NCBI GenBank assembly: GCA_017308375.1
Contig: JAFKEW010000048.1
Location: forward strand, 1-64,000
DNA from: Alphaproteobacteria bacterium
Lineage (GTDB): Bacteria > Pseudomonadota > Alphaproteobacteria > Micropepsales > Micropepsaceae
Direction of reading: 5' to 3'
DNA length: 64,000 bases
The notes below the pieces were generated by a model that worked only from the letters and a program-made list of their open reading frames with translations, did no database searches and had not been told where the DNA came from. The position numbers and the translations under genes are program-made. This document shows positions 45,144 to 55,627 of this stretch, piece after piece. How positions within the stretch are numbered: the stretch's first letter is position 1; each line of letters opens with the position of its first letter.

Positions 45144-45910
45144 CACGCAGGTTTTGCGGGGTTGCCGCATTTCTTCTTCTGCTCGCGCTGCCGACGCTTG
45201 CCTTCGCCGCCGATGCGGCGCAAGGGGCGAATTCGCTGTCGATCAATCTGACCGGCAACGGGCTTTTCTCCGACCGGATCGTACAGATCGTCGCGCTGAT
45301 CACGGTCTTGAGCCTGGCGCCCTCGATCCTGATCATGATGACGAGTTTCGTGCGCATCGTGGTGGTGCTGTCGCTGTTGCGCACGGCGCTGGGGGTCGCA
45401 CAAAGCCCGCCAAACATGGTGATTGTCAGCCTGGCGCTATTCCTGACGTTCTTCGTGATGACGCCGACCTTGCACGATGCCTATCAGGCCGGTGTGGTGC
45501 CGCTCGTCGCCAATCAGATCACCACCGAAGAGGCGCTCGACCGCGCCAGCGTGCCGGTGAAAAAATTCATGCTGGACCATGTGCGCACCAGCGATCTGAA
45601 GCTGTTTCTCGACATGAGCCACGCCAAGACGCCGAAGAATCCGCAGGATGTGGCGCTGACGACACTGGCGCCGGCTTTCATGCTGTCGGAACTGAAACGT
45701 GCCTTTGAAATCGGCTTCCTGATCTTCGTGCCGTTCCTGATCATCGACATGGCGGTGGCCTCGATCCTGATGAGCATGGGCATGATGATGCTGCCGCCGG
45801 TGATCATCTCACTGCCGTTCAAGCTGATCTTTTTCGTGCTGGTGGATGGCTGGCGCCTGGTTGCCGGCTCTCTCGTCGAAAGTTACATGCATGGCCCGCC
45901 GCTGCACTGA
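45140..45910 (+). CDS. fliP: flagellar export gate protein FliP
   Basis: The 256-residue protein has a cleavable signal (FLLLLALPTLAFAAD), four membrane segments and family motifs: LAPSILIMMTSFVRIVVVLSLLRTALG, FFVMTPTLHDAYQ, TTLAPAFMLSELKRAFEIGFLIFVPFLIIDMAVASILMSMGMMMLPP and the C-terminal DGWRLVAGSLVESY. FliP forms the core pentamer of the export gate. It is coupled to fliO and followed 68 bases later by the fliX start. Confidence 0.96.
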   Translation: MTRRFCGVAAFLLLLALPTLAFAADAAQGANSLSINLTGNGLFSDRIVQIVALITVLSLAPSILIMMTSFVRIVVVLSLLRTALGVAQSPPNMVIVSLALFLTFFVMTPTLHDAYQAGVVPLVANQITTEEALDRASVPVKKFMLDHVRTSDLKLFLDMSHAKTPKNPQDVALTTLAPAFMLSELKRAFEIGFLIFVPFLIIDMAVASILMSMGMMMLPPVIISLPFKLIFFVLVDGWRLVAGSLVESYMHGPPLH

Positions 45911-45978
45911 CACAGTCCTGCAACCACTCTTTAACCATGACGGGGTCAAACTTGCCCGTCGCATGGGGGGTTGAGCCC

Positions 45979-46413
45979 GTGGAGATCAAGAGCAGCAGCC
46001 GCGTTGAAAGCGGCAATGTACGCCGGGCCGGAAAGGCTTCGGCGGATACGGGCGGGCGTTCCTTCACCGTGTCGCAGACCGGTGACGCACCACAGGCCCA
46101 TACCACGGCGGCGCTGGGGCCGATCAGTTCGCTGGACGCGATCCTGACCCTTCAGGGGCTGGATGATTCCACCTCCGGCCGTTCCAAAGGCCTGCAACGC
46201 TGCGAACAATTGCTCGACATGCTGGATGAAGTGCGCGACGGCCTGCTGGCCGGCAGCATTCCGCGTGTCACGCTGAACCGGCTTGCCAGCGCGGTCAGCC
46301 GCCGCCACGACAATTTCGCCGATCCGCAATTGCAGGGCGTGCTGGACGAGATCGAACTGCGCGCGCGCGTCGAACTCGCCAAGCTCGAACAGGCCGACAA
46401 GCTTTATGCTTAG
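45979..46413 (+). CDS. fliX: FliX-like flagellar assembly regulator
   Basis: The 144-residue protein has the FliX C-terminal pattern (SSLDAILTLQGL; GRSKGLQRCEQLLDMLDEVRDGLLAGSIP; DPQLQGVLDEIELRARVELAKLEQ). In Caulobacter FliX links basal-body assembly to FlbD-dependent late flagellar transcription. The GTG at 45979 has GGGGGG upstream and gives the usual basic N-terminus; a longer frame from ATG 45937 is possible. It lies behind fliP and converges with sucB. Confidence 0.83.
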   Translation: MEIKSSSRVESGNVRRAGKASADTGGRSFTVSQTGDAPQAHTTAALGPISSLDAILTLQGLDDSTSGRSKGLQRCEQLLDMLDEVRDGLLAGSIPRVTLNRLASAVSRRHDNFADPQLQGVLDEIELRARVELAKLEQADKLYA

Positions 46414-46414
46414 A

Positions 46415-46458
46415 GCGGTTCCAGGAAAAGTGTGAAGCGGCTTTCCGCCAGGAACCGC
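46415..46458. repeat. 44-nt hairpin repeat, copy A
   Basis: GCGGTTCC at one end pairs perfectly with GGAACCGC at the other, enclosing AGGAAAAG and CTTTCC that can extend the stem. A copy of identical length is at 63899-63942, with matching changes on both sides of the stem. It begins 2 bases after the fliX stop. Confidence 0.75.
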
Positions 46459-46473
46459 GACAAATAAAGAACG

Positions 46474-46504
46474 AGAGCATCGCCGCGATTCATGGCGATG
46501 CTCT
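46474..46504. terminator. strong hairpin between fliX and sucB
   Basis: AGAGCATCGCC (46474-46484) and GGCGATGCTCT (46494-46504) form a perfect 11-bp stem with a 9-base loop, overlapping the sucB stop codon. Located between convergent genes it may end both transcripts, though no long T-run follows. Confidence 0.6.
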
Positions 46505-47747
46505 AAACATCCAGCAGCAGGCGCTGCGGGTCTTCAAGATTTTCCTTCACCCGGACCAGAAAGGTGACCGCCTCGCGGCCATCGACCAGACGGTGATCGT
46601 AGCTGAGCGCCAGATACATCATCGGGCGGATCACAATCTGATCGTCTTCCACCATCGCGCGCTTCTGTATCCTGTGCATGCCCAGAATGCCGGATTGCGG
46701 CGTGTTCAGAATGGGCGTGGACATCAGCGAACCGAACACCCCGCCATTGGAGATGGTGAAGGTGCCACCCTGCAATTCTTCCAGCTTCAGCTTGTTGTCG
46801 CGGGCACGGGTACCGAAATCGTTGATCGTCTTTTCGATCTGGGCCAGCGACAATTGATCGGCATCGCGGATCACCGGCACGATCAGCCCGCGCTCGGTCG
46901 AGACCGCAACCCCGACGTCGTAATAATTCTTGTAGATGATGTCGTTGCCTTCGATCTCGGCATTCACATTGGGCAGCTCTTTCAGCGCCGCGATGCAGGC
47001 CTTGACGAAGAAGCCCATGAAGCCGAGGCGCACGCCGTGCTTCTTCTCGAAATCTTCCTTGTATTCGGTGCGCAGCGCCATCACGTGGCTCATATCGACT
47101 TCGTTGAAGGTCGTGAGCTGGGCGGCGGTGTTCTGCGATTCCTTCAGGCGCAGCGCGACGGTCCGGCGCAGACGGCTCATCGCCACGCGTTCTTCCTGGG
47201 CGGCGCGCGGGCGCGGGCCGGCAGGCGTGGCGGCGGGGGCCGGCTGGGGCTGATGGGCGCCCGCTTCCAGGGCGGCCAGCATGTCGCCCTTCAGCACGCG
47301 GCCATCCCGGCCGCTGCCCGGCACGGCGGCGGGGGATAATCCTGTCTCGGCCGCGATGCGGCGCACCGATGGCATGACGGGGGCCGCGGCCGCAGCAGGG
47401 GCGGGTGCCGCAGCAGGAACAGGTGCTGCGACGGGTTGCGGCGCGGGCTGGGGCTTCGGCGCTTCGGCCGGTTTCGGGGTTGCGGCCGCTGGTTTGGCCG
47501 TTCCAGATTTTCCCTCGGCAATCGCACCCAGAATCGTACCCACCGAAACGGTGTCGCCTTCCTTCACCGAAATGCTTTCGATGGCGCCATCGGCAGGGGC
47601 GGGAACCTCCACACTGACCTTGTCGGTTTCCAGTTCCACCACCGGCTCGTCGCGGGCCACTGCCTCGCCTTCTTTTTTCAGCCAGCGGGCCACGGTTGCT
47701 TCCGTGACGGATTCGCCCATGGCGGGAACGGTAATCTGAATGCTCAT
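46503..47747 (-). CDS. sucB: 2-oxoglutarate dehydrogenase E2, dihydrolipoyl succinyltransferase
   Basis: The 414-residue E2 has a lipoyl domain with the attachment Lys43 ([12 protein letters not shown]), an Ala/Pro-rich linker, a peripheral-subunit binding domain ([31 protein letters not shown]) and the catalytic domain ending in [17 protein letters not shown] (catalytic His and Asp). It transfers succinyl groups to CoA. ATG 47747 follows GGAGATGATTG. It lies 39 bases after sucA, on the same strand. E3 (lpd) is not within the window. Confidence 0.96.
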   Translation of the reverse strand: MSIQITVPAMGESVTEATVARWLKKEGEAVARDEPVVELETDKVSVEVPAPADGAIESISVKEGDTVSVGTILGAIAEGKSGTAKPAAATPKPAEAPKPQPAPQPVAAPVPAAAPAPAAAAAPVMPSVRRIAAETGLSPAAVPGSGRDGRVLKGDMLAALEAGAHQPQPAPAATPAGPRPRAAQEERVAMSRLRRTVALRLKESQNTAAQLTTFNEVDMSHVMALRTEYKEDFEKKHGVRLGFMGFFVKACIAALKELPNVNAEIEGNDIIYKNYYDVGVAVSTERGLIVPVIRDADQLSLAQIEKTINDFGTRARDNKLKLEELQGGTFTISNGGVFGSLMSTPILNTPQSGILGMHRIQKRAMVEDDQIVIRPMMYLALSYDHRLVDGREAVTFLVRVKENLEDPQRLLLDV

Positions 47748-47786
47748 CAATCATCTCCGCGCTGGGCACATATGCCCCGGCGCACT

Positions 47787-50717
47787 TTATAGCGTTAATG
47801 CCTCGTTCAAGAATGCCTGAAGTTCGGCCAGATGCTGGCTCATCAGCCCGGCCGCCGTCGAGGCATATTCGGGACGGCCGACGTAACGGGGCCTCGCCGT
47901 GCCGCCGAGCTTCGCAATCGTGTCCTCGATCCGCGGTTCGACAAAGGTCCAGGCCCCCTGGTTTTTCGGTTCTTCCTGGCACCACACCATCTCGGCCCTG
48001 GGGAAACGCTTCATCTCGTCGGCCAGCGTTCCTTGCGGGAAGGGATAAAGCTGTTCGAGACGCAGGATCTGGATGCGGTTTTCGCCGCGCTTTTCGCGCT
48101 CCTCCATCAGGTCGAAATAGACTTTGCCGGTGCACAGAATCACCCGCTTGATATCGCGGTCGGGCACCAGTTTCACGCTGGTGGCGCCTTCCACGCATTC
48201 GGCCTGATCACGGAACACACGGTGGAACGAAGACCCCGGCCCCATGTCGGACAGGAACGAAACGCAGCGTTTGTGACGCAGCAGCGATTTCGGCGTCATC
48301 AGCACCAGCGGTTTGCGGAACGGCCGGTGCATCTGGCGGCGCAGGATGTGGAAATAGTTTGCCGGCGTGGTGGGGCAGGCAACCTGCATGTTGTCCTGTG
48401 CGCAAAGCTGGAGATACCGCTCCAGCCGGGCCGAGGAATGCTCCGGCCCCTGGCCTTCATAGCCATGCGGCAGCAGCAGCACGAGGCCGTTCATGCGCAG
48501 CCATTTCATTTCGCCGGAAGCGATGAACTGGTCGATCACGATCTGCGCGCCGTTGGCGAAGTCGCCGAACTGCGCTTCCCACAGCACCAGTGCCTTGGGC
48601 TCGGCCGAGGAATAGCCGTATTCAAAGCCCAGCACCGCTTCTTCGGACAGCAGCGAATCCACCACTTCGAATTCGGCCTGGCCGTCATGGATGTGGTTGA
48701 GCGGGATATAGCGTGCCTCGGTCTCCTGATCGATCAGGGCCGAATGGCGCTGGCTGAAGGTGCCGCGCGAAGAATCCTGCCCCGACAGGCGGACGTGATA
48801 GCCCTCGTCCAGCAAGGTGCCGAAGGCAAGCGCTTCCGCCGTGGCCCAGTCGAACCCCTCGCCGGTCTCGAACATTTTCGCTTTGGCATGAAGCTGGCGG
48901 GCAATGGTGCGGTGCAGGTTGAAATCGGCCGGCACCGTGGTCAGCGCCTTGCCGACCTGTTGCAAAAGCTCGTCCGGCACCGCGGTCTGGCCGCGGCGGT
49001 CGCCTTCCGGCGCCATCGAAAATCCGGTCCAGCGGCCATCCAGCCAGTCGGCCCGGTTGGGGCGGTGGGTTTTGGATGCCTCGAACTCCTGATCCAGCCG
49101 CTTGTTGAACGCCGCGATCATCGTGCGCACGTCATCTTCGGTGACGGTGCCTTCAGCGACCAGTTTCGCGGCATAAAGCTCCAGCGCGGTCGGATGTTCC
49201 TTGATCGCACGGTACATCAAAGGCTGTGTGAAGGCCGGTTCGTCCGTTTCGTTATGGCCGAAGCGGCGATAACAGAACATGTCGATCACGACATCCTTGT
49301 GAAACAACTGGCGGAATTCGGTGGCGATGCGGGCGCAGTGGACCACAGCCTCCGGATCGTCGCCGTTCACGTGGAAAATCGGCGCCTGCACCATCAGCGC
49401 CACGTCCGAACAATAGGGCGAGGAGCGTGAGTGCATCGGCGCGGTGGTGAAGCCGATCTGGTTGTTGATGACGAAATGAATGGTGCCGCCGGTGCGGAAA
49501 CCTTTGGTGCCGCTCATCGCGAAGCATTCGGCCACCACGCCCTGACCGGCAAAGGCCGCATCGCCATGCAGCAGAAGCGGCAGCACGCTCGCCCGCTGCA
49601 CCGTGTCGCCCAATTGCCATTGCTTGGCGCGCGCCTTGCCCAACACCACGGAATCTTCCGCTTCGAGGTGGGAAGGATTGGCGGTCAGGGACAGATGCAC
49701 ATTGCGGCCGTCGAATTCGCGGTCTGATGAGGCGCCGAGGTGATATTTCACGTCGCCTGAGCCTTGCACCTCGCTTGGGTTGGCGCTGCCGCCCTGGAAT
49801 TCGTGAAAAATCTGGCGATAGGGCTTGGCCAGCAGATTGGCGAGCACGTTCAGCCGCCCGCGATGGGCCATGCCGAGCACGATCTCCTTCACGCCCAGTT
49901 GCCCGCCGCGTTTGATGATCTGTTCCAGCGCGGGGATCATCGCTTCGCCGCCATCGACACCGAAACGCTTGGTGCCGAGAAAGCGCACGCCGGCGAATTT
50001 CTCGAAGCCTTCTGCCTCGATCAGCTTGTTCAGGATGGCGCGCTTGCCTTCCGGGGTGAAGGAAATCTCCTTGTCCGGTCCTTCGATGCGGCGCTGCAGC
50101 CAGTCCTTCTGCTCCGGATCGTTGATGTGCATGAACTCATAGCCGATGGGCCCGCAATAGGTACGGCGCAGATCGGCCACGACCTGGCGCGGGGTGGCAT
50201 GTTCCAGCCCCATCACCCCATCCATGAAAACGGGACGGTCCATATCCTGGTCATGGAAGCCGTAGAAAGACGGATCGAGTTGGGGATGGGGGACCGGCTC
50301 GCCCAGCTTCAGCGGGTCAAGGTCCGCTTCCAGATGGCCGATCACGCGATAGGCGCGCACCAGCTGGATCATGCGGATGGATTGCTGGGCGCTGCTGCGG
50401 ATTTCGGCCTGGCTGACCACACCCTTTTTCGGCGCCCACTGCCCGGTCAGCGCGCTGACCAGCTCGCTGCTTTCGTGGGCGGGGCGGGCATCGCGGCGCC
50501 AGGCGGGGCCCCGGCCCAACTGGGTCGCGTTCAGCCCGCGTTCGCCCAGTTCGGTGAACCAGGCCCGCCAGCTCGGCTCCACCGAATCCGGGTTTTCCAG
50601 ATACTGGGCGTAAAGAGCCTCGATGAAATGGGCATTGGTGCCATAGAGAAACGAGGTCGCCTCCAGAATCTCGTTGGAGAGACGGGCGATACGATCCGGC
50701 GATGATTGGCTTGTCAT
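47787..50717 (-). CDS. sucA: 2-oxoglutarate dehydrogenase E1 (thiamine-diphosphate dependent)
   Basis: The 976-residue enzyme has the N-terminal E2-binding segment (TSFLYGTNAHFIEALYAQYLENPDSVEPSWRAWF), the substrate region GMAHRGRLNVLANLLAKP, the ThDP/Mg site (LLLHGDAAFAGQGVVAE; FVINNQIGFTT) and the C-terminal domain (VVDSLLSEEAVLGFEYGYS; WCQEEPKNQGAW). It decarboxylates 2-oxoglutarate in the TCA cycle. The 291 bases upstream, between it and sucD, hold its presumed promoter, but I could not identify one with confidence. Confidence 0.97.
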   Translation of the reverse strand: MTSQSSPDRIARLSNEILEATSFLYGTNAHFIEALYAQYLENPDSVEPSWRAWFTELGERGLNATQLGRGPAWRRDARPAHESSELVSALTGQWAPKKGVVSQAEIRSSAQQSIRMIQLVRAYRVIGHLEADLDPLKLGEPVPHPQLDPSFYGFHDQDMDRPVFMDGVMGLEHATPRQVVADLRRTYCGPIGYEFMHINDPEQKDWLQRRIEGPDKEISFTPEGKRAILNKLIEAEGFEKFAGVRFLGTKRFGVDGGEAMIPALEQIIKRGGQLGVKEIVLGMAHRGRLNVLANLLAKPYRQIFHEFQGGSANPSEVQGSGDVKYHLGASSDREFDGRNVHLSLTANPSHLEAEDSVVLGKARAKQWQLGDTVQRASVLPLLLHGDAAFAGQGVVAECFAMSGTKGFRTGGTIHFVINNQIGFTTAPMHSRSSPYCSDVALMVQAPIFHVNGDDPEAVVHCARIATEFRQLFHKDVVIDMFCYRRFGHNETDEPAFTQPLMYRAIKEHPTALELYAAKLVAEGTVTEDDVRTMIAAFNKRLDQEFEASKTHRPNRADWLDGRWTGFSMAPEGDRRGQTAVPDELLQQVGKALTTVPADFNLHRTIARQLHAKAKMFETGEGFDWATAEALAFGTLLDEGYHVRLSGQDSSRGTFSQRHSALIDQETEARYIPLNHIHDGQAEFEVVDSLLSEEAVLGFEYGYSSAEPKALVLWEAQFGDFANGAQIVIDQFIASGEMKWLRMNGLVLLLPHGYEGQGPEHSSARLERYLQLCAQDNMQVACPTTPANYFHILRRQMHRPFRKPLVLMTPKSLLRHKRCVSFLSDMGPGSSFHRVFRDQAECVEGATSVKLVPDRDIKRVILCTGKVYFDLMEEREKRGENRIQILRLEQLYPFPQGTLADEMKRFPRAEMVWCQEEPKNQGAWTFVEPRIEDTIAKLGGTARPRYVGRPEYASTAAGLMSQHLAELQAFLNEALTL

Positions 50718-51008
50718 TTCAACTGCTTGGGGGTGAACTTGTTAGGTTCATGCCCGGTCCATGGACGGCGCTGTGCCGACGGGGTGGCCTGTAACCCCGA
50801 TTGCTTGGCAATTCAATGCCTTCACGGTGGTTAATATGGGTTCAATGCGGCGCCATTGCGACTGTTCGCCCGCAAGCCATGCTGCGGCGTCTGACGTGTT
50901 GCCGAAAGACAACCGGGCCACACGCTGTGCGGCGTGGGTCCAGTTGAATACTTACAATGAAATTGTGCGCGGGAATTGTGCGCCGGCCACGCGGCCTGCA
51001 GGCGATGG

Positions 51009-51887
51009 CTATTTCCCGTTCAGCAGTTCGACCAGCGTGGTGCCGAGTGCGGCCGGATTGGGCGAGACGCGGATACCGGCCGATTTCATCGCTTCGATCT
51101 TCGAATCCGCGCCGCCTTTGCCGCCGGAGATGATGGCACCGGCATGGCCCATGCGCCGGCCCGGCGGTGCGGTGACACCGGCAATGAAGCCCACGGTCGG
51201 CTTTTTGACCTTGTGGTTCTTGAGGAATTCGGCCGCGTCTTCTTCCGCCGTGCCGCCGATTTCACCGATCATGATGATGGATTTTGTTTCCGGGTCGTTG
51301 AGGAACATGTCCAGCACCTCGATATGCTCGGTGCCTTTGACGGGATCGCCGCCAATGCCGACGCAGGAAGATTGGCCGAGGCCAACTGCCGTCGTCTGTG
51401 CCACTGCTTCATAGGTCAGCGTGCCGGAACGCGACACGATGCCGACGCTGCCGCGGCGGTGAATGTGGCCCGGCATGATGCCGATCTTGCATTCGTCCGG
51501 TGTGATCACGCCGGGGCAGTTCGGCCCGATCAGGCGCGATTTGGAGCCGCACAGCGCACGCTTCACCTTCACCATGTCCAGCACCGGAATACCTTCGGTG
51601 ATGCAGACGATCAGCGGGATTTCGGCGTCGATCGCTTCCAGGATCGCATCGGCGGCGAAGGGCGGCGGCACGTAGATCGCGCTGGCCGTGGCACCGGTCT
51701 TCTCGCGCGCTTCGCGCACGGTGTCGAACACCGGCAGGCCCAGATGGGTCGAGCCGCCCTTGCCGGGCGAGGTACCCCCGACCATCTTGGTGCCATAGGC
51801 GATGGCCTGTTCGGAATGGAAGGTGCCCTGATTGCCGGTGAAGCCCTGGCAGATGACCTTGGTGTTTTTATCGACGAGAATGGACAT
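51009..51887 (-). CDS. sucD: succinyl-CoA synthetase alpha subunit
   Basis: The 292-residue subunit has the CoA-binding domain ([35 protein letters not shown]), [41 protein letters not shown] and the phosphohistidine region ending [21 protein letters not shown], where the active His lies in GHAGA. It converts succinyl-CoA to succinate with nucleotide formation. sucC lies 6 bases upstream on the same strand. Confidence 0.97.
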   Translation of the reverse strand: MSILVDKNTKVICQGFTGNQGTFHSEQAIAYGTKMVGGTSPGKGGSTHLGLPVFDTVREAREKTGATASAIYVPPPFAADAILEAIDAEIPLIVCITEGIPVLDMVKVKRALCGSKSRLIGPNCPGVITPDECKIGIMPGHIHRRGSVGIVSRSGTLTYEAVAQTTAVGLGQSSCVGIGGDPVKGTEHIEVLDMFLNDPETKSIIMIGEIGGTAEEDAAEFLKNHKVKKPTVGFIAGVTAPPGRRMGHAGAIISGGKGGADSKIEAMKSAGIRVSPNPAALGTTLVELLNGK

Positions 51888-51893
51888 GGATGC

Positions 51894-53060
51894 TTACGAG
51901 CCTTTCACGGCGTTGACGATTTTCTGGGCGGCATCGGCCAGATCGCTGGCCGAGAGAATGGGAAGGCCGGATTCGGCCAGAATCTTCTTGCCCAATTCGA
52001 CATTGGTGCCTTCAAGGCGAACCACCAGCGGAACCTTCAGCGAAATCTCCTTCGCGGCGGCGACGATGCCTTCCGCGATGATGTCGCATTTCATGATGCC
52101 GCCGAAAATATTGACCAGAATGCCTTTCACATTCGGGTCGGAGACGATGATCTTGAACGCCGCCGTCACTTTTTCCTTCGAGGCGCCGCCGCCGACATCG
52201 AGGAAGTTGGCCGGTTCTTCGCCATAAAGCTTGATGATGTCCATCGTCGCCATGGCAAGACCGGCACCGTTGACCATGCAGCCGATGGTGCCGTCGAGCT
52301 TGATGTAGGAGAGGTCGTATTCCGAGGCTTCGACCTCTGCCGGGTCTTCCTCTTCCAGATCGCGCAGTTCCTGCACGTCCTTGTGGCGGTAAAGCGCGTT
52401 GTCGTCGAAATTGACCTTGGCGTCGAGGCAGATGACCTTGCCGTCCTTGGTCACCACCAGCGGGTTGATCTCCAGAAGGCTCATGTCCTTGGCGAGGAAG
52501 GCCTCGTACAGGCTTTTGATCAGGGCGCCGCATTGCTTGGCCTGATCGCCCTTCAGCTTCAGGGCCGAGGCGATCTGGTTGCCGACATAAGAGGAATAAC
52601 CGGCAGCCGGTTCGATCTGGAAGGTGTGAATGCGCTCCGGCGTCTTGTGGGCGACTTCCTCGATATCCATGCCGCCTTCGGTGGAGGCAATGAAGGCGAC
52701 GCGGCTGGTGGCGCGGTCGACCAGGGCGGAGAGATAAAGTTCGCGCTCGATGGCTGAACCGTCTTCTACATAAAGCCGCTTCACCACGCGGCCCTGCGGC
52801 CCCGTCTGATGGGTGACGAGCGTCATGCCCAGCATGCGCTCGGCTTCCTTTTTCACCTCGTCGATGGACTTCACCACCTTGACGCCGCCGCCCTTGCCGC
52901 GGCCGCCGGCATGAATCTGTGCCTTCACCACCCAGACCGGGCCAGGCAGCGCCTTGGCTGCGGCAACCGCTTCATCCACCGTGAAGGCCGGCTTGCCCGT
53001 GGGCACCGGCACGGCGAATGCGCGCAAAACTGTTTTGGCCTGATATTCATGAATGTTCAT
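51894..53060 (-). CDS. sucC: succinyl-CoA synthetase beta subunit
   Basis: The 388-residue subunit begins at ATG 53060 with [23 protein letters not shown], has the ATP-grasp domain ([62 protein letters not shown]) and the C-terminal domain ([47 protein letters not shown]). It pairs with SucD. A longer upstream frame is not needed. The 272 bases between it and the rhomboid gene on the other strand probably contain both promoters; no clear element was recognised. Confidence 0.97.
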   Translation of the reverse strand: MNIHEYQAKTVLRAFAVPVPTGKPAFTVDEAVAAAKALPGPVWVVKAQIHAGGRGKGGGVKVVKSIDEVKKEAERMLGMTLVTHQTGPQGRVVKRLYVEDGSAIERELYLSALVDRATSRVAFIASTEGGMDIEEVAHKTPERIHTFQIEPAAGYSSYVGNQIASALKLKGDQAKQCGALIKSLYEAFLAKDMSLLEINPLVVTKDGKVICLDAKVNFDDNALYRHKDVQELRDLEEEDPAEVEASEYDLSYIKLDGTIGCMVNGAGLAMATMDIIKLYGEEPANFLDVGGGASKEKVTAAFKIIVSDPNVKGILVNIFGGIMKCDIIAEGIVAAAKEISLKVPLVVRLEGTNVELGKKILAESGLPILSASDLADAAQKIVNAVKGS

Positions 53061-53332
53061 ACGGGTCGCGTCCTGACGAAATGCGGGGTGCGGGAATGGG
53101 GGGCGCCGGAAACGGCCGTCCCCGGCGCGGGGGCACAATATCAGCCGCGCTCCATGGTGCAAGCCGCGATCCGTCGCGGTTGAACGCCTGTTTGCCGGGC
53201 GCAACGGCTTGCGATCGGCGACCTTTGGATGGGTGTCGCCCTTTGTGAGGCAGCGCGTCAGGTGCCCTGTTCTGGTACAGAAGGACGGAATCGCAATTTT
53301 ATTCCACACTGTTCTGCCACCCTGCACCGGCC

Positions 53333-54037
53333 ATGATCCCGATCTCGGACGACAATCCCGTACGCATCACGCCCTATGTCACTTGGGCGATCATCGCGCT
53401 GTGCGTGGCTGTTTTCCTGTGGGAGCTTTCGCTCGGGCCGCATATGGCGGCGGCGAGTTATATTTTCGGCTTTGTTCCGGCAACCTTGTTCGCGGGTGTG
53501 AAAAGTCCGTCTGCCGCACTCGGCATTCCAGGCTCGGTAACCCTGTTTACTTCGATGTTCCTGCATGGCGGCTTCATGCATATCGCCGGCAACATGCTTT
53601 ATCTCTGGATTTTCGGGAACAATGTGGAAGAGGCGATGGGCCACTTCCGCTATCTGCTGTTTTATCTCGCGAGCGGTCTGGCCGCGGCCTTTACCATGGC
53701 ATTGATGGATCCGCTTTCCACCGTGCCGATGATCGGCGCGTCGGGCGCGATCTCCGGTGTGCTGGGCGGCTATGTCCTGCTTTATCCGCGCGCGCGCGTC
53801 ACAGCCATCGTGCCGCTCGGCATCCTGTTTTATCCCCTGAGAATTAGCGCGATCTGGGTTGTCGGCCTGTGGTTTTTGCTGCAATTGCTGAATGCGGTCT
53901 TGAGCGATCCCAATCAGCCCGGCGTTGCATGGTGGGCTCATGTCGGGGGCTTTGCGATGGGGCTTTTGCTGACCCCGTTCTTCAAGACCGCGCAATATCG
54001 CCTGTTCGGCGATGTCCGCCGCGGGCCCTGGGGGTGA
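53333..54037 (+). CDS. rhomboid-family intramembrane serine protease
   Basis: The 234-residue membrane protein has six or so membrane segments. The active-site Ser is in [15 protein letters not shown] and the His in [13 protein letters not shown]. The structural motif [30 protein letters not shown] is diagnostic of rhomboids. It cleaves membrane proteins inside the bilayer; its substrate here is unknown. It is divergent from sucC. Confidence 0.94.
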   Translation: MIPISDDNPVRITPYVTWAIIALCVAVFLWELSLGPHMAAASYIFGFVPATLFAGVKSPSAALGIPGSVTLFTSMFLHGGFMHIAGNMLYLWIFGNNVEEAMGHFRYLLFYLASGLAAAFTMALMDPLSTVPMIGASGAISGVLGGYVLLYPRARVTAIVPLGILFYPLRISAIWVVGLWFLLQLLNAVLSDPNQPGVAWWAHVGGFAMGLLLTPFFKTAQYRLFGDVRRGPWG

Positions 54038-54280
54038 GTATCCGGGTAAATGTCTGACGGGTGAATGCCTTTTGGGAAAATGGGGGCGTTAACCCACGTC
54101 ATAGCCCCCCGTACAAAGGCCGTGATCCGCTCCCGTCGCCACCGGTTGCGATCTTGGCACGGCTTCTGCTGGGAGAGGCTGTATCCGGCCGGAAACGTTC
54201 CGAACTGGTTCATCCTGCCGGGTGTGCGTGGCGTCTTCAAAACGGCGGCACAACAATAAAATGTCGCAGAACAACACATA

Positions 54281-55042
54281 TTGGGCATGGCCGGGACATT
54301 GAACACTATGAAACACCGCAATTCTCATCTCTTGATCGGTTATTGGAGCCGCCTGCGCCGCGGCCGCGCCGTTCCCGATCAGTGCGATATCGATCCGCGC
54401 GCGATCAAGCGGATGCTTTCCTTCGTCTTCATCCTGGATGCGGCCGATACCATGCGCCCGGTTTACCGGCTGGCGGGTACATCGCTATGCCATCATTTCG
54501 GCACCGAGTTGAAAGGGCTGAGCTTCCTCGCCCATTGGGAAGAGGAAAGCCGCCGTGCCCTTGCCGGCCTGTTGCAACAGGGGCTCGCACTTCAGAAGCC
54601 GCTTTGCCTGTCCTCGGTTGCCGCCACGCCGGAATGCGGCATGGCAGAGGTTGAAACCACGCTGGCGCCCGTCACCTTTGGCGAAGTGAAGCCGACGCGC
54701 TTTCTGGGGCTGGTCCAGATTCTGGGCGATGCCGATACGCTGGCGGGACGGCCGATTGCGTTTGAGCGTCTGGCCGGATCGCAATTCGTGGAAGAAAACC
54801 AGCCGCTGGCGCCGCCGGATTTTCCGCTGCCGCCATACCCTGTCACGTCCTTCCCGCCGGCGTCTGGCCACCCGAAAGCCCCGCATCTGCGGCTGGTGGT
54901 GAACCGCAATACGGCCGCGCCGGACGCACCCGACCAGGTTCAGAACGGTTTTACGGCAGAAGGGCAGCCGGCGGATACGCCGATGGATGCGCTTACCCGC
55001 CTGCTTGACGTCTATGGCACCGGCATTTCAATCGGCAAGTAA
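54281..55042 (+). CDS. PAS-fold protein of the alphaproteobacterial PAS_5 type
   Basis: The product is 253 residues from ATG 54281, or 244 from ATG 54308 (MKHRNSHLLIGYWSRLRRGR). The core LLIGYWSRLRRGRAVPDQCDIDPRAIKRMLSFVFILDAADTMRPVYRLAGTSLCHHFGTELKGLSF matches the PAS_5 family, which has lone PAS folds and no known enzyme domain. The C-terminal 100 residues are Pro-rich and probably disordered. Some members affect cell-cycle signalling, but a role here is open. It overlaps the convergent membrane protein gene by 15 bases. The 243 bases before it hold nothing I could identify. Confidence 0.75.
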   Translation: MGMAGTLNTMKHRNSHLLIGYWSRLRRGRAVPDQCDIDPRAIKRMLSFVFILDAADTMRPVYRLAGTSLCHHFGTELKGLSFLAHWEEESRRALAGLLQQGLALQKPLCLSSVAATPECGMAEVETTLAPVTFGEVKPTRFLGLVQILGDADTLAGRPIAFERLAGSQFVEENQPLAPPDFPLPPYPVTSFPPASGHPKAPHLRLVVNRNTAAPDAPDQVQNGFTAEGQPADTPMDALTRLLDVYGTGISIGK

Positions 55043-55618
55043 CGCGCCGGGTGGATTTTCCGCTTTCGCCTTCAGCGCCCGGTGCACCATCAGGCGGATG
55101 CTGAGATATTGAATGACGAACAGTGAAAGCTGCAGCACAAGCGGAACGGTGCCGTTGAACCAGGCCCAGGCCGCCGGGCTCATGGTCAGGGCCACAAACA
55201 GATTGGCGCCCGCGATCGCAAACATCGCCGCCGCCCAGACATAGCCCCACGCGATCGGCACCGATGCGGGCAGGTTTTCCGTCACGATGGGCGGCATGTA
55301 ACGCCCCATCCAGTTCGGTTTCAGCATGACAAGGCCGATCGCAAAGGTGGCGATACTGGGCTTGATCATGATGAAGCGCGGGTCGTTCAGGAACAGCGTG
55401 ATGCTGCCCAGCACGATGACAAGCCCAAGGCTCATCCACTGCATGGCGGCGACGCCGCGCCCGTGCCATTTCAGCCAGCCGATCTGTGCGATACCGGCCG
55501 CAATGCCAAGCACGGTTGCCCATAAAATACTGCCGGTGATGGCATAAAAGGCGACGAACAGAATGGTCGAGAACAGATCGACGGCGACAGGACGGAATGC
55601 TTTCAGGAGATCGAGCAT
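55028..55618 (-). CDS. inner-membrane protein of the YciB/IspA (septation protein A) family
   Basis: The 196-residue protein has about five membrane segments, with LFSTILFVAFYAITGSILWATVLGIAAGIAQIGW and FIMIKPSIATFAIGLVMLKPNWMGRYMPPIV resembling YciB. YciB affects cell envelope synthesis and division in enterobacteria. It follows the winged-helix regulator gene after 9 bases, so the three minus-strand genes 56487-55028 probably form one operon. Confidence 0.75.
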   Translation of the reverse strand: MLDLLKAFRPVAVDLFSTILFVAFYAITGSILWATVLGIAAGIAQIGWLKWHGRGVAAMQWMSLGLVIVLGSITLFLNDPRFIMIKPSIATFAIGLVMLKPNWMGRYMPPIVTENLPASVPIAWGYVWAAAMFAIAGANLFVALTMSPAAWAWFNGTVPLVLQLSLFVIQYLSIRLMVHRALKAKAENPPGALLAD

Positions 55619-55627
55619 GGCTGCACC

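Noticed and set aside
46534-48198. 554-codon open frame on the minus strand overlapping sucB and the sucA end
   Set aside because: It is in another frame of the same strand across two certain genes and is Arg/Gly/Pro rich without motifs.
47832-49430. 532-codon open frame on the plus strand
   Set aside because: It is antisense to sucA.
50976-52757. 593-codon open frame on the plus strand
   Set aside because: It is antisense to sucD and sucC, which are certain. The His/Asp/Gly-rich composition is that of a shadow frame.
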